A stretch of 30,234 nt of DNA from Stereum hirsutum FP-91666 SS1. Lineage: Eukaryota > Basidiomycota > Agaricomycetes > Russulales > Stereaceae. The DNA lies in the NCBI RefSeq assembly GCF_000264905.1, contig NW_006763140.1, positions 1,663,721 to 1,693,954 of the forward strand, read 5' to 3'. Shown piece after piece: positions 29,001-30,234 of the stretch. Made by a program: the position numbers and the translations under genes. How positions within the stretch are numbered: the stretch's first letter is position 1; every line of letters begins with the position of its first letter. The notes under the pieces were generated by a model, which saw nothing but the letters and a program-made list of their open reading frames with translations, searched no databases and was not told the origin of the DNA.

Positions 29001-29717
29001 CCTGTCGCGGACGCGCCTGTTCCTCCTTCATGGGTACACACAGATCCAGTCACAGAATGGTGGAATCACGAACCAGGGAATATTATGGCCAGTTATCTGT
29101 GGGCTGTTCAGGAAGTGCTCAGCCGTCCGAATGCCATAAGAGCTCTACATAGTGGAGGGCTTCTGTGGCGGATTGCGGTCGAATACGGAAGCATGACTCT
29201 AATGGAGGCTGCAGTACGAGGTCCGTCGGATATAGCTACAGTGTACCGGCGTGGCCGAACATATCCGCTACCAGTTCCTTCTACGACCGATCATCTCAGC
29301 GAGCAGGAAGTCAACGCGTTGGTAGGAATGACGGATAATGGAACCAGTGTATGGCCATCCCTTACGGTTTTCGAGGGCCCTGGTAGCATTATGTGGGACG
29401 GGGAGTGGTCGTTGGAAACCGAACGATGGTTTAGGCGTCGACTTAATGCTCTACAAGGCGAGAGAGACGTATTGCTACGGGAGAACCTTTGGTACAGGGA
29501 TATCATTCGGAGCGCGCGTACACCTCGACGTGAACCAAGTGGCACGGGCTCGGCCGTTTGGGCCGCCGACATTGCTCGAGATGTACCTCATCTGGGTCGT
29601 TTATATCGAATTCCTATGGATCCAATCGTCGAGACTTCTGTAGAAGCGGACGCTCCTGTCGTGGATGAAGATCCGGAGGAAGAAGAGGCAGACGACCAGG
29701 ACGACACAGCAACTTGA
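26100..29717 (+). CDS. ORF3, 1205-aa protein in envelope position
   Basis: Third gene of the chromovirus, after the chromodomain and before the polypurine tract. The frame is open upstream as far as 25866, overlapping the end of pol, but ATG 26100 gives a signal-peptide-like start: MSTMLCYSLLFFTLFVST, then AIFPNPYSN. Residues about 35-390 look globular and Trp-rich. Next come a basic Tyr/Trp patch (YWGYWLFSRKDDTKKGTGYR), a Pro/acidic region, an Arg/Gly-rich stretch (about 28015-28070, SRGPRGPFRSRGYRPYR), a Ser/Trp linker, and a second globular Trp-rich C-terminal domain ending in an acidic tail. Several N-glycosylation sequons are present (NWS, NRT, NLT, NQS, NST, NVS, NGT). I see no C-terminal membrane anchor, so an envelope-like role is only suggested by position and leader. 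No family is recognised. Expression might use a spliced message: the LTR has a GTAAGT donor and CTAAC lies at 25935-25939. Confidence 0.85.
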   Translation: MSTMLCYSLLFFTLFVSTFAIFPNPYSNSDQASAAPAGPDRDAVLRALGEAVAGNQEQSLWLFGYHDFMYVPLVEEMGSVTVVSTTLDLEAVRELLRGTPVSYMDGNGVYRFPRSWYDPARPWEAFRAWPRSVQEADRALGEEFARDGAPRWMVSETERSDSDNAPYVFLPPAAIQSLTTRINRYSHIVHALASYFRLTHRFQFDTFTPTLSLIGIPRPLDVQNYAIQEIWRRIWDWQGVIRWMLMSSEGNWSRLPLSELRLPHDWLTWLRNDHVFEAGNLGTVLRFQRDAATPSISWHLRRNAPIDWIWNEETRQLSFLRHLSPDMVLAQIQTPFESHTIPGSSQELEAPSIPDEQPPITASPPLRPELPRNRTRRWTEGIDKKKDYWGYWLFSRKDDTKKGTGYRYGKPFGWKKRILAQELEFAPNFPRRGQASWILDEWDGISEPNTPIEQSFSDDPDFDMIPPLNLTSDGIPTGGGPAPPSPPSNPVPLPVAELDPVIDSSRDSDEELLDYGEFTDEEVDSATVPFAGSRSEAPAVPSELDIASGRVDEEILEEIEADQLRMALEASRQSTSEAPSMEVEEGVASTSRVRLPSGPGRSRSPPREPRAFRDRRRMDDEERTYQGKGKQRASNRGSYASRGPRGPFRSRGYRPYRAPIQESSFTNPPEGFVQGARTVHRLPPSIVHQDSLPPIPPPPSRPHQEPFRIYLPPESAHPRTNFSATMPSWGTSETTIDGWMNMVENQSNSGWGGNSTWGSVPEINSSSEERVSREEEDRVLEEQTRRLDLHPEGNRIDEAAEWHPPVASLRERLGIESQNVSLRQRIKDGHLLGGRTLEDRLEDSIQEPDRVLSLPEAVQEEFAQPRSNSEYWPWTGSLARLEEIRNVIRVRTTAEIILERGEPPRALIVPHRVTPLREGFLYLSALTAIRAADWRHRHGPNSWEEFLLHAIGTGIPFEWRVPTADLIPVADAPVPPSWVHTDPVTEWWNHEPGNIMASYLWAVQEVLSRPNAIRALHSGGLLWRIAVEYGSMTLMEAAVRGPSDIATVYRRGRTYPLPVPSTTDHLSEQEVNALVGMTDNGTSVWPSLTVFEGPGSIMWDGEWSLETERWFRRRLNALQGERDVLLRENLWYRDIIRSARTPRREPSGTGSAVWAADIARDVPHLGRLYRIPMDPIVETSVEADAPVVDEDPEEEEADDQDDTAT
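26187..26220 (+). repeat. Core hairpin 9
   Basis: Core GCGG-CAC-CCGC at 26199-26209, unpaired A 26198. Arms GATCAGGCTTC and GGGGCCTGATC, 11 pairs with two G-T. Just after the ORF3 signal-like segment. Confidence 0.85.
27133..27164 (+). repeat. Core hairpin 10
   Basis: Core GAGG-CAC-CCTC at 27144-27154, unpaired A 27143. Arms GTCAGGAATT and AATTCCTGAC, ten perfect pairs. In ORF3. Confidence 0.85.
27823..27842 (+). repeat. Core hairpin 11
   Basis: Core GAGG-CAC-CCTC at 27828-27838, unpaired G 27827. Arms CATC and GATG, with weak pairing beyond. The least extended copy, in ORF3. Confidence 0.55.
28493..28520 (+). repeat. Core hairpin 12
   Basis: Core GTGG-CAC-CCAC at 28502-28512, unpaired A 28501. 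Arms GGCTGCTG and CAGTAGCT, eight pairs with two G-T. In ORF3. Confidence 0.75.
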
Positions 29718-29732
29718 GGCTGGGGGGGGGTT
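29716..29732 (+). promoter_or_regulatory. 3' polypurine tract
   Basis: GAGGCTGGGGGGGGGTT overlaps the ORF3 stop and abuts the 3' LTR. It is the expected primer site for plus-strand DNA synthesis. Confidence 0.85.
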
Positions 29733-30234
29733 TGTAACACTCTATATAAGTCTAGGATTATTTTTCTATCTTTTCTTCTTGGTTTCTTGTCGAGGGCCAC
29801 ACGATCGGAGTAAGTGAACGCTCGTGTGGCGCCTCGGGCCACACTACATCCTCAGGCCGCTGTCCCGGGTCTACTCAGATATATAGTTGTAGAAGTTAGG
29901 TTCGAACTCCGTTTCCTATGTATATATTCACGAGGCCACCGCATGGTGGCGGATCATCATCAATACTATCTTCTTGCTTTTTCTTGCTTTTTCTCTCGAA
30001 TATTTGCTTCGTGAGTTCGCGCTCGAGACTACTCGCGCGACCTCTCTCGGCAACTCGCGCTTGGCGCTCACGTTCGGGTCGGATATCGAATACATCCGGA
30101 CCCACATCTTTCCACGTGTTCGGACGCGAAAGCGTCTTACACGTTGCTTTGGGCTTTCGTCTCACTCTCGTACGCTCACCCCCTCAGAGGCACCCTCGAG
30201 GGGTGGGCGTTCATTCGTTCGAGCTCGTGCTCGT
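29733..30234 (+). repeat. 3' LTR, cut by window end
   Basis: Starts TGTAACACTC like the 5' LTR and follows it for 502 bases with two visible differences. It carries the same TATA box, competing hairpins, GAAA hairpin and core hairpin. The end and any target-site duplication lie outside the window. Confidence 0.92.
30172..30209 (+). repeat. Core hairpin 13 (3' LTR copy of hairpin 1)
   Basis: Core GAGG-CAC-CCTC at 30187-30197, with the same arms as the 5' LTR copy. Confidence 0.8.

Larger units (their letters stand above)
16478..30234 (+). mobile_element. Large Ty3/Gypsy chromovirus with third ORF
   Basis: The layout is 5' LTR, leader, gag-pol (17774-25945, one frame with one amber codon), ORF3 (26100-29717), polypurine tract and 3' LTR (29733 onward, cut by the window end). 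It is assigned to Ty3/Gypsy chromoviruses by the order PR-RT-RH-IN and the C-terminal chromodomain. LTRs are nearly identical, so insertion is recent. A target-site duplication cannot be checked because the right flank is outside the window; the left flank ends in TCCACG. Internal length is about 12 kb, large for a chromovirus, owing to the long Gag and the extra ORF. Confidence 0.92.

Noticed and set aside
29535..29560. GTGGCAC near 29540 as another core hairpin
   Set aside because: It is followed by GGGC rather than CCAC and cannot form the core stem.
26100..29717. Calling ORF3 an envelope protein
   Set aside because: Position and a signal-like start agree, but there is no visible membrane anchor, fusion peptide or cleavage motif, and an Arg/Gly-rich centre argues against it.

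Overview
The window looks like nuclear DNA of a mushroom-forming basidiomycete (Agaricomycete-like fungus). The evidence is short introns (about 50-60 nt, with GTAAGT/GTATGT donors and CTAAT-type branch sites), a chromodomain-bearing Ty3/Gypsy element with a fungal-type RNase H insertion, a PIF/Harbinger transposase with two 52-nt introns, and very high transposon density. It is a scaffold piece with one run of 217 Ns. No rRNA, tRNA or CRISPR was seen.

Layout. 1-1090: no confident gene. 1095-2723: two copies of a GTACC/GGATAC palindrome-rich repeat flanking an array of six 171-bp tandem units. 2790-3730: pyrimidine-rich degenerate minisatellite. 4292-7275: the only convincing host-type gene, four exons, unknown function. 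7585-7785: a third copy of the palindrome-rich repeat, which cuts off an old Ty3/Gypsy relic on the minus strand (7786-11360, gag-PR-RT-RH, broken). 12461-13575: two minus-strand ORFs of unknown origin (membrane segments, then a Pro/Gly-rich tail). About 13.7-16.0 kb: a PIF/Harbinger element with an intact-looking spliced transposase on the minus strand, a decayed plus-strand partner gene, and only the right end recognisable.

16478-30234 (running off the window) is a large, young chromovirus. Its LTRs differ at only two visible positions outside the gap edge. The LTR begins almost directly with a TATA box. One long gag-pol frame (17774-25945) encodes a long Gag with a collagen-like tract and CCHC knuckle, then protease, RT, RNase H, integrase and chromodomain. 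A single amber codon at 25055-25057 interrupts the integrase. Downstream lies a 1205-aa third ORF with a signal-peptide-like start, then a polypurine tract and the 3' LTR. A second copy of the polypurine core sits near the middle of the element.

The most striking observation is a family of 12 distinct hairpins (13 copies counting the second LTR), found only inside this chromovirus. Each has the core GNGG-CAC-CCN'C, where N and N' covary (A-T, C-G or T-A), and a single unpaired base, usually A, 5' of the core. The outer arms are unrelated in sequence between copies but mostly self-complementary. All copies are in the sense orientation. They fall in all three codon phases and mostly in linkers between domains. 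This is the signature of either a dispersed RNA recognition element (for example a Gag-binding signal) or a previously unnoticed palindromic insertion unit.
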